From: Lepus europaeus
Taxonomy: Eukaryota > Chordata > Mammalia > Lagomorpha > Leporidae
Assembly (NCBI RefSeq): GCF_033115175.1
Contig: NC_084844.1
Coordinates: 34,753,885-34,817,884 of the forward strand
Direction: 5' to 3'
DNA length: 64,000 nucleotides
Part shown: piece after piece, positions 23,177 through 35,416 of the stretch
Layout: each line of letters begins with the position of its first letter
How positions within the stretch are numbered: the stretch's first letter is position 1
Notes under the pieces: generated by a model
Databases searched by the model: none
What the model was told of the DNA's origin: nothing
What the model saw: only the letters and a program-made list of their open reading frames with translations
Program-made: the position numbers and the translations under genes

Positions 23177-24139
23177 AAGAAAACAATATATTCTTGAAAA
23201 TATACTTAGTGGAGCCAATCCTTTTTTTTTTTTTTTAATTCCTAAACTTTTGATTATAGATGTTAGGTTTTATGATTCCAGAGTTCAAAGAAGGAGAAGA
23301 GGCAGCTAATTAAAGTAGAGAAGACTTTATTTTAGAGAGGACAGAATTTGGAGGGGGCATTAAAGAGAAAGTGGGGTTGAGCCTGCTCAGACAGAAGGCA
23401 AGGAGTTTGAAACCACGTGGTGCTCTGCACCTCGCCCAACAAGCAGCATGAGAAGGGACTCTGCCTGCTGCTTGTTGGGGGAGGTGCAGAGTGCCACATG
23501 GACCTTGATAAGGTGGGTGGGAGACATGCAGTAAGGCTCCTTGGTGAAGTTTACAGTGCTTTGTTTTAGCAGTTTGGAATGTCACCAGGTGAAGGGCCTT
23601 CCAGAGCAATAAACATTGTGCTAGTCTTTCCATTATCTATCTTTGCCCTGTTTCTTCAGGCCTGGGGATTCAGGCCCAGTGTTCTCACAAATCCAGCATT
23701 TTAGTACGTATGTAGGAAGAAAGGAAAAAAAAAAAAAACTTCTGGTGTTACATAGACAAGAGGCTGGGGAGAGAGAAACAGGGAATGGACACACTGACAG
23801 TCTCCCTGGCTGCTTCCTGCTGAGATAGGGCATAGTTAGGGGAGTGGTTTCTCCCTCTCCTAGTAAGTTAGCAGGATATTGTTGAGTGGACCATTGAATG
23901 AATGAACCATTTCAATAATAAGTATGAATTATAATTTGTACATGGACATTTAATTGCTCCAATTCTTTTGCTGTTTGAATCCTTATAAAGTCCTTTATAT
24001 GTTACAGATCCAAACTAGTAGCAAAAAGACAATAATCACATACTCACCTAGAATACACCTGTAAGTGCATGCAGTACATACAGCTGTGAAGGGAGGGCCC
24101 TGATAACAGCGGTTATCTGATGGAAGTCAGGGAACACTT
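23177..24139. other. VMP1: Unassigned VMP1 intron 10 sequence with a strong hairpin
   Basis: No SINE. The minus strand has AATAAA near 23328 and the + strand cagagcaataaac near 23610, which hints at an old LTR or other mobile element. I could not identify a family. The stem-loop at 23417-23497 lies inside. Confidence 0.5.
23417..23497 (+). other. Near-perfect 31-bp stem-loop
   Basis: The arms are 23417-23447 (gtggtgctctgcacctcgcc...) and 23467-23497 (...gaggtgcagagtgccac) around a 19-nt loop. Pairing gives 28 Watson-Crick pairs, two G-U pairs and one mismatch when transcribed on the + strand. The size resembles a pre-miRNA, but no known miRNA is recognised. It could be a palindromic part of a transposon. 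Confidence 0.85.
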
Positions 24140-24392
24140 TCTAATCCCCAAATGACCAAAAAGGCTGGAGCTGGACCAGGTAGAAGTCAGGAGCCAGGAG
24201 CCTCATCCAGGTCTCCCATGTGCGTGTAAGGACCCAAGGACTTGGGCCATTTTCTGCTGCTTTCCCAGACACAGCAGCTGGAGGCTGGACTGGGAGTAAA
24301 GTAGGGTAGCTGAGATTCTAGTCAGTGGCCTGACACAGGATGCTAGCATTACAAGCAGAGGCTTAACCTAATATGCCAAAATGCCAACCACT
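24140..24392 (-). mobile_element. Older C-repeat SINE, tail missing
   Basis: tctaatccccaaatgacc to atgccaaaatgccaacca. Confidence 0.82.
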
Positions 24393-25161
24393 GGACTCAA
24401 GTTTTTGTTGAATTAAATGGTTAGTGTCACATTTTCACATTTAAAAAATCATTTTCAGGAGGCATATTGAATTATACTGATAGCCTCATCTTTCCCCAGC
24501 ACTGTACACTGTGTACAGCACTGTGTACAGGGGTTACCTCAGTGTCTTTTCTAGATGATATGCTAAACAAAATAAATAATGCAACTTAGCAAGTCATAGT
24601 AATGCTTTGTCATCAGATGCCAGAGGATATCTTTCTAATCTTTGTAAATAATAACTTTATATTTTAATCTGATTCTCCAATTGAACATGACATATGTTTC
24701 CTATGTTTTGCGGTAAGAATGCTCCTAAATATAAATGTTCAGATGAAAATTAGTAGAATCATAAAGCCTAGACTAAGAAGGTCAAGTGAAACAAGAAAAT
24801 ATGTTTTCAGTAGACCTAAATTTCTGTGCTCATGTCATAATAAACACAGAACCAGTTTATTTCAGATAAGAGAGCCATCTGATGGATTCACTAGACCTGT
24901 TGTTGAATTGAGCCAAAAGTAGCACCTTGAAGTATTGTGGAGACATTCCCTCTTAATTGTTAGTTCTACCCTTCACATGGTTAAAACTCTAACTGGTATA
25001 GGCAGTCATCAAACTGAAGTTGTAAAGTTTGGAATGCAGTCTTTTGAAGGACATTTAAAGTTATATACCCAAAATAAGAGAGTGATGAACTGCCACAGCA
25101 GAAGCGGAAAAAAATCAACACACAAGCCAAGAAAAACAGCAACAGCAGCAGGTCCAATTTA
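24393..25161. other. VMP1: Unique VMP1 intron 10 sequence
   Basis: About 770 bp. A short gtgtacag-type direct repeat near 24505-24535 is the only structure seen. Confidence 0.55.
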
Positions 25162-25176
25162 AAATAAAATGATAAG

Positions 25177-25483
25177 GTGGTATGGTGAGTAGAGCCAGAC
25201 TCATGTGGGCACTGGTTCAGGTCCTGGCTGCTCCACTTCTGATCCAGCTCCCTGCTGGCATACCTGGGAAAGCAGCAGAAGATGGCCCAAGTGCTTGGGC
25301 CTCGGCACCCATATGGGAGCCCTGGAAGAAGCTCCTAGCTTCTGCTTTCTCACTCCCACATTTGGCTGTTGTGGCCATTTGGAGAGTGAACCAGTGGATG
25401 GAAGATCTCTCTCTCTCTCTCTCTCTCTCTCCTTTTCTCTACATATAACTTTGTCTTTTAAACAAATGGATATGTCTTTAAAT
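25177..25483 (+). mobile_element. Older C-repeat SINE with 15-bp TSD
   Basis: TSD aaataaaatgataag at 25162-25176 and 25484-25498. The head is shortened (gtggtatggtgagtagagc) and a (CT)n runs at about 25407-25430. Confidence 0.92.
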
Positions 25484-25498
25484 AAATAAAATGATAAG

Positions 25499-26331
25499 AT
25501 ATTAAGGCAAGGAAGAATGAACAATGAATCCTAGGAGTAAATGCAGAGAGTGAGTGAGTGGTATGGCAAGAGGAGCACAGGCAAACCTGGATTCATGTGT
25601 GAGCTCTGCTGCAGCCAGTTATTTACCTTCTCTCTGCATCTGCTTCTGCTTGCTGTTCTTTCAAACACATTTCTTTGAGTAGCATTTATTCTCCAGTTCG
25701 GGTGATCACTGGTAACCTTTCTTACTTAGGTTATAATGTGAAATGTCCCGTAATCAAATATTTTCCAGTTTAGTTGATACAAACTCATGTTAATGAGTTA
25801 ACATTTCAAAGATGTGGATTTTTAAAAACCTCTCTCTCAAGCTTGATACTGCCTGTGTTCTCAAAGTCTCACTCAGCATATTTCTACTGTGAATGAAAAG
25901 GCAGACTTGTAGGCAACTGTTTTGTATGCTCTTAGGGAAGATTGTGGGAAACCCCATATTTCCTTTAAATAGTACCCACTCACTTCACTCTTTAATCAGT
26001 GCCCTACCTTTAGCTAGGGCAAGTCTTTTATCAAAAATTACACAAAAAATTCTTGAGAAAACTATTTTTTGAAAAAAAAAAAACTATTTTTTGAACATAG
26101 TGGATATTACCTATAGTTATATTTGTTATTACTATTTATTTCCAATTATAACCCTTTGTGATGAGTGCCCCTCCCCTTTTACTGAAAAGAAAATTGGCTC
26201 AGAGGAGTTATAAATAACTTACTTATATAGTCTCTTATTTTTTAGCCTCATGATAATGGTACCATACTGCATATAATCTGTGGAAACTTTTCACTTGTTA
26301 AATTGCTTGTATCATTGTGTGTTGCTGAAGA
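25499..26331. other. VMP1: VMP1 intron 10, mostly unique
   Basis: A MIR-like trace may lie at 26130-26230 (ggctcagaggagttata). A duplicated aaaactattttttga occurs near 26060-26095. Confidence 0.45.
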
Positions 26332-26657
26332 TTTTTTTTTTTTAAGATTTAGTTATTTGAAAGGCAGAATTACAGAGAGGCAAAGGCAGAGAGAGAAAGA
26401 AAGACACAGAGCTTCCGTCCTCTGGTTTACTCCCAAAATGGCCACAATGGCAGGAGCTGGGCCTACCTGAAGCCAGTAATCCAGAGCTTCCTCCAGGTCT
26501 CCCACATGGTTGCAGGGGCCCAAGGACTTGGGCCATCCTCAGCTACTTTCCTAGGCCATAGCAGAGAGCTGGATCGGAAGTGGAGCAGCTGGGACCCAAA
26601 CCAACGTCCAGAGATGCCGGCACCAGACTTTGCCTGCTAGGCCACTGCGCCAGCTCT
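26332..26657 (-). mobile_element. Older C-repeat SINE
   Basis: ttttttaagatttagttattt to ggccactgcgccagctc. Confidence 0.88.
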
Positions 26658-26667
26658 CCCCACCCCC

Positions 26668-27011
26668 CCTTTTTTCTTTCTTTCTTTCTTTCTTTTTTTT
26701 TTTTTTTTAATTTATTTGACAGAGTTGGACAGTGAGAGAGACAGAGAGAAAAGACCTCCCTCTGTTGGTTCACTCCCCAAATGGCCGCTGCGGCAGGAGC
26801 TACACTGATCTGAAGCCAGGAGCCAGGTGCTTCCTCCTGGTCTCCCATGTGGGTGCAGGGCCCAAGCACTTGGGCCATCCTCCACTGCCCTCCTGGGCCA
26901 CAGCAGAGAGCTGGACTAGAAGAGGAGCAACCAGGACTAAAACCCTGCGCCCATATGGGATGCCGGCGCCTCAAGCAGAGGATTAACCAAGTGAGCCACG
27001 GCGCCGGCCCC
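26668..27011 (-). mobile_element. Young/intermediate C-repeat SINE
   Basis: (TTTC)n plus T16 tail, aatttatttgacagagttgg, ending gagccacggcgccggcccc. It has a hybrid tail between the young and older classes. Confidence 0.9.
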
Positions 27012-27019
27012 TCTCCCTT

Positions 27020-27482
27020 GTTTTTTAAGATTTATTTTACTGTAGCTGGCACTGTGGCCTAGTGGGTAAAGCCACCATCTGCAGTGCCAGCATCCCATAT
27101 GGGCTCCAATTTGAGTCCTGGCTGCTCTATTTCCCCTTTCTCTCTATCTCTCTCTTTCTCTAAGCCTCTGCTTAGAGAAAAATAAAAATTTTTTTAAAGG
27201 AAAGAGAGAAGGAGAGACAGATCTATCTTCCACCCAATGGTTCACTGCCCAGATGGCCACATGGCCATGGCTGAGTCAGGCTGTAGCCAGGAACCAGGAT
27301 CTTCATCGGATCTCTCTTATGGGTGTAGGGGCCCAAGTACTTGGGTCATCTTTGCTTTTTCCCAGAAGACTTAGCAGGGTATTGGATCAGAAGTAGAGCA
27401 GCTGAGACTGGAACCTGCACCCAAATGAGATGCCAGCATGGCAGGCAGTGGCTTAACCTGCTGCCCCATAGCACCAGGCCCC
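27020..27482 (-). mobile_element. Older C-repeat SINE split by a + fragment
   Basis: Tail part 27020-27043, body 27199-27482 ending atagcaccaggcccc. The interruption is the short + SINE at 27044-27198. Confidence 0.82.
27044..27198 (+). mobile_element. Internally deleted C-repeat SINE nested in a minus copy
   Basis: Head gctggcactgtggcctag jumps from ggctgctctatttcc directly to the CT-rich tail and aaataaaaattttttt; about 170 bp of the body is missing. Confidence 0.82.
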
Positions 27483-29451
27483 AGATTATTTATTTTCACT
27501 TTGGTAGTTTGTTCCATTGGGTAACTATTCTTCCATTGTCCCACTGATAGACATTTGGATTATTTAAATGTTTCTGCTGTTTTGAAAAGAGCTTCTTAGA
27601 GTCAGATAGGTGAGGGCGTAGGTAAGAGCCTAAGAAAGGGACAAATCACAGGAGGGAAATGTAACTAAGAAGAGACATTTATCAAGGTACAAGGTACCCT
27701 AACTCTTAGTTTTGTATAAGACCAAATTTGATCAAACTCATACCACAGGTATGCCTGAGGCCTGCCAGGCCAACCTGCTCGCCTCCCCCAGGTAGCATAA
27801 AGCTTGTTCCTATTGACAGTTACATCTCTGGTGGTTGGGTTGAGTCCTTTCATAGACGTTTAAACGCTATGCTGATGACTACCCAGAAGGCTTCTGTTCT
27901 CAATCTAACTATGGAGTGGCCCAGCTAAATATGATACCCTAAGTGTGCCTTTGGCCTGTGGTATTTTTAGTACAATTTGTCATTGTATGACAATCCTAAG
28001 GTCCCAGAGAGAATATAAGCCTTACCCCCAAAATTAAAATGCAAATAGGTCCAGTCCTCCAATCAGAAATAATAATTAATAGATTTTTTTCTTGGACAGT
28101 TCTGGAAAGTAGTTGCTGGTGGTAGTAGGTTTAAAAGAAAGTGTTCTTACTATCTATTCCTAAATAAAAGCATTGGTCATAGCTATGCCTGTAAATCTGA
28201 ACAGATGTAATGAATCAGTTATATATTCTGAGAATAGCAATACAGATATTAGCCTTTAGATTTATGGTATGTTTAGCAGGTAGTTAAGGAAAAGTTTCTT
28301 TAAAAAATTAAGCATATAATGAAATTTTTCACTCCTTGCTATCTTCAGTTAAAATCAGGGAATGAAAACAAAGATCCAGGGGACTTTAGAGCTCAAAAGG
28401 CATTATTACATGTGTGTGTTCTTTTTTATGATAATGATGATGATGATGATTTAAAGTTAATTTTATTTTGTACTTTCTTCAGTGAGCGAGACTTGTACGT
28501 ATTTGTTAAAGAGCATAACCAGATATAACTTTAAAAATCATAATTAGAATGACATGTTCCGGTATTCCCACCAAATGGAGGATGAGAATTTCCAGAAAAT
28601 AACATTAAGCATATGACTCGCAGCAAACCATATGCAGAACATTGGCTCATTGTCAGGTTGCCAGGGTCTTATTGGAAGACAAAGTCCCCAGTTTTACCAC
28701 ACAAGAAAAGTTTCCATAACTCAATCATGAACTTGAGAGCTGGGGGATGGGGTTGGCTGGAACAGGGACTTTTTACCAGATACAGAATGTTCCATGCTCT
28801 TCTTTGCTGTCTCCTATTTCTGAGTTAACTTGATGTTTGACCTCAGCATCAGGCTTGCCTGTGGCAAGAGAGATCATTTTAACCAGTGAGTAATTAAGTG
28901 CTTGAATCTGAATGTTGTTTCTTATTCCACACTCTATGGAAAGTGGTCAGAACAATCTATTTGGGCCTGGACTTTTTCTTCTACAGAGAGAAAATCTGTC
29001 CATTTATTTTAAAAAATATAAAGTGGCTCATGTTTTTGATTTCTTTTTGACACTTGGCATTGTAAAATTGTTGGCAAAAGCTATGGAAGTATAGAACACA
29101 AACCTTTGTATTATCTGAAAAAGGATTCTTAGGGCTTAAGACCCCAGCTGCTGAGACTTTGTTGTCCATTCGGATTTTGACATAACCTTCTGCAGTTTGG
29201 GAAATCTTCCACTTCATGTCCATGGTAGTTTGAGTAGAACAGTGAAAACTAAAACCCAGTTATATTGGATTAAAAGGAATTATGGGATAAGGAAAAATCA
29301 GGCAAAGGTCATTATTACCATATTTAGTTGTTCTGTAAATATTTGTTGACCAGATGAATTAATTCATTCATTAATTGGAGCAACTACTGTGTATTTTAGA
29401 CTCAGAGAAAGACTCCAGTAAAGCTAGAGATAGAAAATATGAGATGAATGA
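27483..29451. other. VMP1: Unassigned VMP1 intron 10 sequence
   Basis: Nearly 2 kb without SINEs. 27560-28080 is less AT-rich than its surroundings and may be an old LTR or other mobile remnant that I cannot name. A (GAT)n run lies at 28432-28451. Confidence 0.45.
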
Positions 29452-29780
29452 AGGGTCAAGCATTTGGTATAGTGATGAAGATGCTGCTTGCCTCCCTCCC
29501 CCCAATATGGGGTCCCCGGGTTCAGGTCCTGGCTCTGTTCCCAATTACAGCTTCCTGTCAGTGCACACCCTTGGAGGCAGCAGATGATATTTCAAATAGT
29601 TGAGTCCATGCCACCCACTTGGGAGACCCAGATTGAATTCCTGGCTCCTAGGTATGGCCTGGTCCACTGCTGGCTGTTATAGGCATTGAAGAAATAAACC
29701 TTTTGGTAACAAATCTTTTTGTGTCTATCTCTGTCTCTTTGCCTTCCAAGTAAGTTAAATAAATAAGTATTAAAAGAAAA
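29452..29780 (+). mobile_element. Ancient C-repeat SINE
   Basis: agcatttggtatagtgatg to ccaagtaagttaaataaat. A young copy sits at its 3' end. Confidence 0.78.
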
Positions 29781-29785
29781 TGAAA

Positions 29786-30094
29786 GCCGGTGCCGCGGCT
29801 CAATAGGCTATTCCTCCGGGTTCTAGTCCCGGTCAGGGCACTGGATTCTGTCCCAGTTGCCCCTCTTCCAGGCCAGCTCTCTGCTGTGGCCCTGGAGTGC
29901 AGTGGAGGATGGCCCAAGTCCTTGGGCCCTGCACCCACATGGGAAACCGGGGGAAGCACCTGGCTCCTGCCTTCGGATCAGCGTGGTGTGCTGGCCACAG
30001 CGGCCATTGGAGGGTGAGCCTACTGTAAAGGAAGACCTTTCTCTCTGTCTCTCTCTCTCTCACTGTCCACTCTGCCTGTCCAAAAAAAAAAAAA
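29786..30094 (+). mobile_element. Young C-repeat SINE, head deletion
   Basis: gccggtgccgcggctcaat, then a jump from attcctcc to gggttctagtccc, tail ctgcctgtcc plus A12. Confidence 0.9.
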
Positions 30095-30204
30095 TACACA
30101 TTAAAAGGAATATAGAATGAAAAATAACATTTATTGAGCACCTACTGTATCAGATGCTTTCTACAGAGAGATATATAGATATATGTACACATACACACTG
30201 TGAA

Positions 30205-30487
30205 TTTTTATTTATTTGAATGGCAGGTGGGGCTAGCACTGTGGCACATCAGGTTAAGCTGCTGCATGCGGTGCCAGCATCCCATATGAGTGTCGGTTGG
30301 AGTCCTGGCTGCTCTGCTTCTGATCCAGCTCCCTGCTGATGTACCTGGGAAAGCAGCAGAGGATGGCCCAAGTGCTTGGGCCCCTGTACCCATATGGGAG
30401 ACCCAAAGGAGGCTCCTGGCTCCTGGCTTCAGCTTGGCCCAGTCCCAGCTGTTATGACCATTTGTGGAGTGAACCAGTGGATGGAAG

Positions 30488-30525
<38 letters not shown>

Positions 30526-30834
30526 TTCTCTCTGTAGCTCTGCTTTTCAAATAAATAAATCCTTTAAAAAATAGAAAGGCTGAAAGCAACAGAGTTCTTC
30601 CATCCACAGGCTCACTCTCCAAATGCCCGTAATAACTGAGGCTGGGTCATTACTCCAGATCCCCTACATGGGTGACAGGGATCCAAGTGCTTGAACCATT
30701 ACCTACTGCCTCCCAGGGTGTGCATTAAAGGGAAGCTGAAATTAGGAGCAGAGCCAGGGCTTGAAGCTAGGCATTCAAGTATTGGACATGTGCATCCCAT
30801 ATGGATCCCTAAGCACTGTGCCAAACATCCTCCC
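30205..30834 (-). mobile_element. Ancient C-repeat SINE split by a + SINE
   Basis: Tail 30205-30226 (ttttatttatttgaatggcag) and body 30575-30834 ending gccaaacatcctcccc. Confidence 0.75.
30228..30574 (+). mobile_element. Older C-repeat SINE nested in a minus copy
   Basis: tggggctagcactgtggcac to caaataaataaatcc. It has a (GTCT)n(CT)n tail at 30489-30535. Confidence 0.88.
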
Positions 30835-30835
30835 C

Positions 30836-30940
30836 ATAATCTGTGTGATACTACTATCATGTAGATGAGGAAACCAAGGCACAAAGAAGTTAGATTCATA
30901 CTTAATGAGGGGCAAGAGATGAGTGAAGATTGAACTGCTA
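30836..30940 (+). repeat. MIR-like fragment
   Basis: tgtagatgaggaaaccaagg cacaaagaag is the conserved MIR core-to-3' region. Confidence 0.6.
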
Positions 30941-30947
30941 GGTGGAA

Positions 30948-31278
30948 GGGCCTGCACTGTGGCGCAGTAGGTTAATCCTCCTCCTGTGGCGCCAGTATTC
31001 CATATGAGCACCGGTTCTAGTCCTGGCTGCTCCTCTTCTGATCCAGCTCTCTGCTATGGCCTGAGAAAGCAGAAGATGGCCCAAGTACTTGGGCCTCTGC
31101 GCCCCCACATGGGAGACCTGGAAGAAGTCTCCTGTCTTCAGATCGGCCCAGCTCCGGCAGTTGTGGCCATTCGGGGAGTGAACCAGCCGATAGAAGACTT
31201 TTCTGTCTCTCCCTCCCACTGTCTGTAACTCTACCTCTTAAATAAATAATAAATACAATCTTAAGAAAAAAAAAAAAA
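30948..31278 (+). mobile_element. C-repeat SINE, intermediate age
   Basis: gcctgcactgtggcgcagta to cttaagaaaaaaaaaaa. The imperfect flank tgctaggtgg/tgctgagtgg may be its TSD. Confidence 0.9.
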
Positions 31279-31605
31279 TGCTGAGTGGATTGATTATCCT
31301 CTTTGACCAGCTCTTACTTGAAAACTAGAGTGATGAGTCCAAGACGTTTGGAGGTGGAGAAGGAGGACACTGGGAAGCACTGCAGATGGCAGTGAGGCCT
31401 TTGGCTGGAAGCTCAGGAAGCATGATGGCAGTGCTGGTTTCAGACTGCTCTGTGTGCACTGGTAGGGAGTCAGCAGCAGTTCTTACCATCTGCCTTCCTA
31501 GTTCATGTGTGCAGGTGCCTGTTCATAGCTGCAGCTACTAATGTATGAAACCTACTGGTTCCCGTACTGTAAAGTTAAACTTTGACAGCATCTTTCTAGA
31601 TTGTT
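31279..31605. other. VMP1: Unique VMP1 intron 10 sequence
   Basis: About 325 bp, no repeat recognised. Confidence 0.5.
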
Positions 31606-31916
31606 TCTTTTTTAAAAATTGTATTATTTGAAAGAGTTACAGAGAGAGAGAACAGATCTTCCCTCCACTGTCTCACTCCCTAATTGGCCACAATGGCAAA
31701 GGCTGGACCTGGCCAGAGCCAGGAGCCAGGAGCTTCATCTGAATCTCCCACATGGGTGCAGGGGCCCAAGGACTTGGGCCATCCTCCGCTGCTTTCCCAG
31801 GCCCAGTAGCAGGGAGCTGAATCAGAAGTGGAGCAGCCAGGACTTGAACTGACACCCATATGTGATGCCAGCATCACAGGCAGTGGCTTTTCCAGCTGTG
31901 CCACAGTGCCAGCCCT
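31606..31916 (-). mobile_element. Older C-repeat SINE
   Basis: tttcttttttaaaaattgta to ccacagtgccagcccta. Confidence 0.88.
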
Positions 31917-34318
31917 AGGTTAAGTTTCTTGATATCAGGAGTCCTGAGCTTTTTTTCCTTAGGTATCTACTTGTGTTTAGTGATTTTCTCCTTAACTAAC
32001 CTTCAGAATAACTAGATTGATCTTCAGTGAGATTGCATTCCAGTCACTACTGTCAGTTTTATCCTGAACGCACTTTCAGTGATCTCAAGGCCAATGAGCT
32101 TCAGTGCCATCTCACCTTAAAGATGAATTTTTGTGCACTATTCTTTATTTTTGACTTGATTTTTCATTCTTAGAACCTAGTGAATCTTCAAACACCAGCT
32201 ACAGATCTGTCACTATAGAAAGCTTCCCCCAATGTGTCACTTTCTATACCTGAGATTAGTTGATTTTTAACAGGGCTTTGTTTTGACAGCCAGTTTTACT
32301 TGGTTCCTGTAGACCACTCCCTTAACTCTGGCCTCATTCATGAACATAAATGCCTACTTGCCTTCTGCTGCTCAAGTCTATGTTCTGAAACAAGATTTTG
32401 TTCTCTAGCACTTCTCTTTAATGCCTGGGTATTTTAAAGAATAACTGTAATTATACTGAGGTCTTACTTCCATTCTGATACTTGGGGTAAACAATTCCAA
32501 ATGTGCAAAAGAAAAGGCAATTGCAAATTGGTTTGTGATATAAATGTGCTATGAGGCAGTAGCAATCATATACCTGAAGTTTCAGGATAAAGCAGTGGTC
32601 TTCCTTCTACACAGTCATGAAGAAACGGATGGTGTCATGTGTTTATGTAATTCCACTCAAGGCACAATGGACTAAATTGAGTACAAAAGAGCTTTTAATC
32701 ATTTGAAAAAGGCCCAGATGCAAATGAAATTCAAGAAGTTTTAATCCCAGATCCTGAGGTTGAATCACCACGAATTTCAGAAGGTGCCAGAGACCACAGA
32801 TCCAAACTTATATGTATGAGAAAGTCCTAGATTTTTTAGTTTAGTACGTAATTTTCATGAACTTACTTTATTTTGCAGTGCTCTTCCAAAATCCCAGGAC
32901 ATACAGGAACTTGATTTGGGTAGACTACCACATTTCAGTTCCAAAACCAAGTAGAATACATCAGTTAATAATTTTTTTCTTACTACGTCTGCTTCACAGA
33001 TTCATACTGTATATTCAACTAAATGCTAAAGATAGCAAACTAGTCATACAGGATTATTATAGAACATTTTTACTAGATTAAACATAAATTGATTTACAGT
33101 TAGCACCAATTCATTTACCTACTCCCAAATTTATTAGATAACAATTGGTATATATTTCTTATTACTCTTTGTTCTGTAACCTTTGAGTCTGAGAAGGGTA
33201 TAAATGTTAATGAGAATTCATGTGATGGCCTTTGGCCTCTTCAGAAAGATTGCGTGATAACCTCTACCACCCCCTTCTGAGCAGGCCTCCATAGAAGGAG
33301 CCAAGACAGTTTCATGGGCAGGGTAATCTATCATTGTTGAATCAGGGCTGGAGTCTGAGGTCCATTCTGAGTCACTATGAATAGAGCTCTAGTATTGGTT
33401 GGTCCCCAGGGAAACCGGTGGTTAAATACTGTGAGAATCTTTATCAGACAGGAAATGACAACTCATTAACATACTAACCGTTAAGCTGGTTTAGATTGCT
33501 GCAGGAGGTGGGGGGGTTCAACTATACACTGTTTGCCTGAAATGTGCGCATTTCTGAAAACAGAATTGTTTTACTAGACTTTTACCAAGAAAGGGAACTG
33601 GTGGTCCACCTCAGTGCCACACTTCCACCAAACAGCCATAGCCTCTTTTGTACAAAAGACACATCAGCATGTACTGGGAGGACAGCAGGGAGAGATTTTA
33701 TTTCTTCCCTGAAAGTACATCCTGCTAATGCCTTAAATATAAAGCTCAGTGTCTTCATCAGCAGAGTCTGCTGGCTTCAGGGGAACCCTAAATAAGGCTC
33801 CCAGGCCAGATGTCACTTGATGGAAGCGTTCTCTGGAGTCAGAGGATACATTTGATTTATTGGTTTATACTGAGTGACCTTCATTCAATTAAGAAAATTC
33901 TAAAGGCCATGATAATAATTTGGGACATAATTAGAAGTGATATTTATTTCCGTCTTTTCTTTTTGGTGTATTGATATATATTATATATATAAAATATTAT
34001 TGTGGTAGCACTTGTATAAAGATTGTGTATGGCTATGTATACCATGAGTGTGTAGCTACCCATTGATCTAAGGGGTCCTCCCTCAGTCCACATGTCAGAA
34101 GATCCATGGCATAGATGGATGGTACAGAAATAGGCTAGGGGCAGAAAGGGAGTACCACAATACAAAAAGATTTATCCTGGGATCTTGATTATTTGTTCAC
34201 TTTTAGCATATTGCAATGTATTGTGGGGTTTTTCCTGTGCTCTGTTAATCAGATTTATAGCTTGTAATTCCTGAACTAGCCCTCACAAAAAGAGACATGT
34301 GTCTTGGAAAGGTTCCTA
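31917..34318. other. VMP1: Unique 2.4-kb block of VMP1 intron 10
   Basis: No SINE. 32180-32420 has a faint L2-like character. 33220-33480 is comparatively GC-rich and could be conserved regulatory DNA, but I see no defining motif. A TA-rich palindrome is at about 33970-33995. Confidence 0.45.
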
Positions 34319-34334
34319 TAAAGAAACAATAGGA

Positions 34335-34690
34335 GGGGCCGGGTGCCATGGCTCACTTGGTTAATCCTCCGCCTGCGGCGCTGGCATCCCATGTAGGTGC
34401 CGGGTTCTAGTCCCGGTTGCTCCTCTTCCAGTCCAGCTTTCTACTATGGCCCGGGAAGGCAGTGTAGGACAGCCCAAGTGCTTGGGTGCCTGCACCCGCA
34501 TCGGAGACCAGTAAGAAGTACCTGGCTCCTGGCTTCGGATCGGCGTAGCTCAAGCCATAGCAGCCATTTGGGGAGTGAAGGAATGGAAGGAAGACCATTC
34601 TCTCTGTCTCTTTCTCTCTCACTGTCTAACTCTTATCTGTCAAATAAATAAAATAAAATAAAAAGAAAGAAAGAAAATACCTTTTTTAAA
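34335..34690 (+). mobile_element. C-repeat SINE (first of a serial pair)
   Basis: ggggccgggtgccatggctc to ctgtcaaataaataaaataaa. Flanks aagaaacaat at 34321 and 34693 form its TSD. Confidence 0.92.
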
Positions 34691-34702
34691 AAAAGAAACA
34701 AT

Positions 34703-35020
34703 ATCCTCCACCTAGCGGCGCCGGCACCCCAGGTTCTAGTCCCAGTCGGGGTGCCGGATTCTGTCCCAGCTGCCCCTCTTCCAGGCCAGCTCTCTGCTAT
34801 GACCCGGGAGTGCAGTGGATGATGGCCCAAGTCCTTAGGCCCTGCACCCCATGGGAGACCAGGAGAAGCACCTGGCTCCTGGCTTCGGATCAGCGAGATG
34901 CGCTGGCCGCAGCGGCCATTGGAGGGTGAACCAATGGCAAAGGAAGACCTTTCTCTCTGTCTCTCTCTCTCACTGGCCATTCTGCCTGTCAAAAAAAAAA
35001 AAAAAAAAAAAAGAAAAAAA
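34703..35020 (+). mobile_element. Young C-repeat SINE, 5'-truncated (second of the serial pair)
   Basis: Starts at atcctccacctagcggcg, lacking the first 32 or so bases, and ends in A20. It is flanked by aacaat/aacaatagga, reusing the target of the preceding SINE. Confidence 0.92.
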
Positions 35021-35070
35021 AACAATAGGAAGAAGGTAATTATAATAATGCATTTATAAGAAAGGACAAA

Positions 35071-35416
35071 AGGCTGGCACCGTGGCTCAACAGGCTAATC
35101 CTCCACCTTGCAGCGCCGGCACACCGGGTTCTAGTCCCAGTTGGGGCACCGGATTCTGTCCCGGTTGCCCCTCTTCCAGGCCAGCTCTCTGCTATGACCC
35201 GGGAGTGCAGTGGAGGATGGCCCAAGTCCTTAGGCCCTGCACCCCATGGGAGACCAGGAGAAGCACCTAGCTCCTGCCTTCGGATCAGCGTGGTGCGCTG
35301 GCTGCAGCGGCCATTGGAGGGTGAGCCAACGGCAAAAAGGAAGACCTTTCTCTCTGTCTCTCTCTCACTGTCCACTCTGCCTGTCAAAAATAAATAAATA
35401 AATAAATTAAATAAAA
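35071..35416 (+). mobile_element. Young C-repeat SINE
   Basis: ggctggcaccgtggctcaac to ctgtcaaaaataaataaat. Imperfect TSD aaaggacaaaa/aaaagacaaaa. Confidence 0.92.

Noticed and set aside
23328..23615. AATAAA signals on both strands as evidence of a gene end
   Set aside because: They lie deep in VMP1 intron 10 with no exon nearby. At most they mark an old mobile element.
33544..33795. 83-aa + frame in intron 10
   Set aside because: No recognisable protein, and not flanked by credible splice sites in phase with VMP1.
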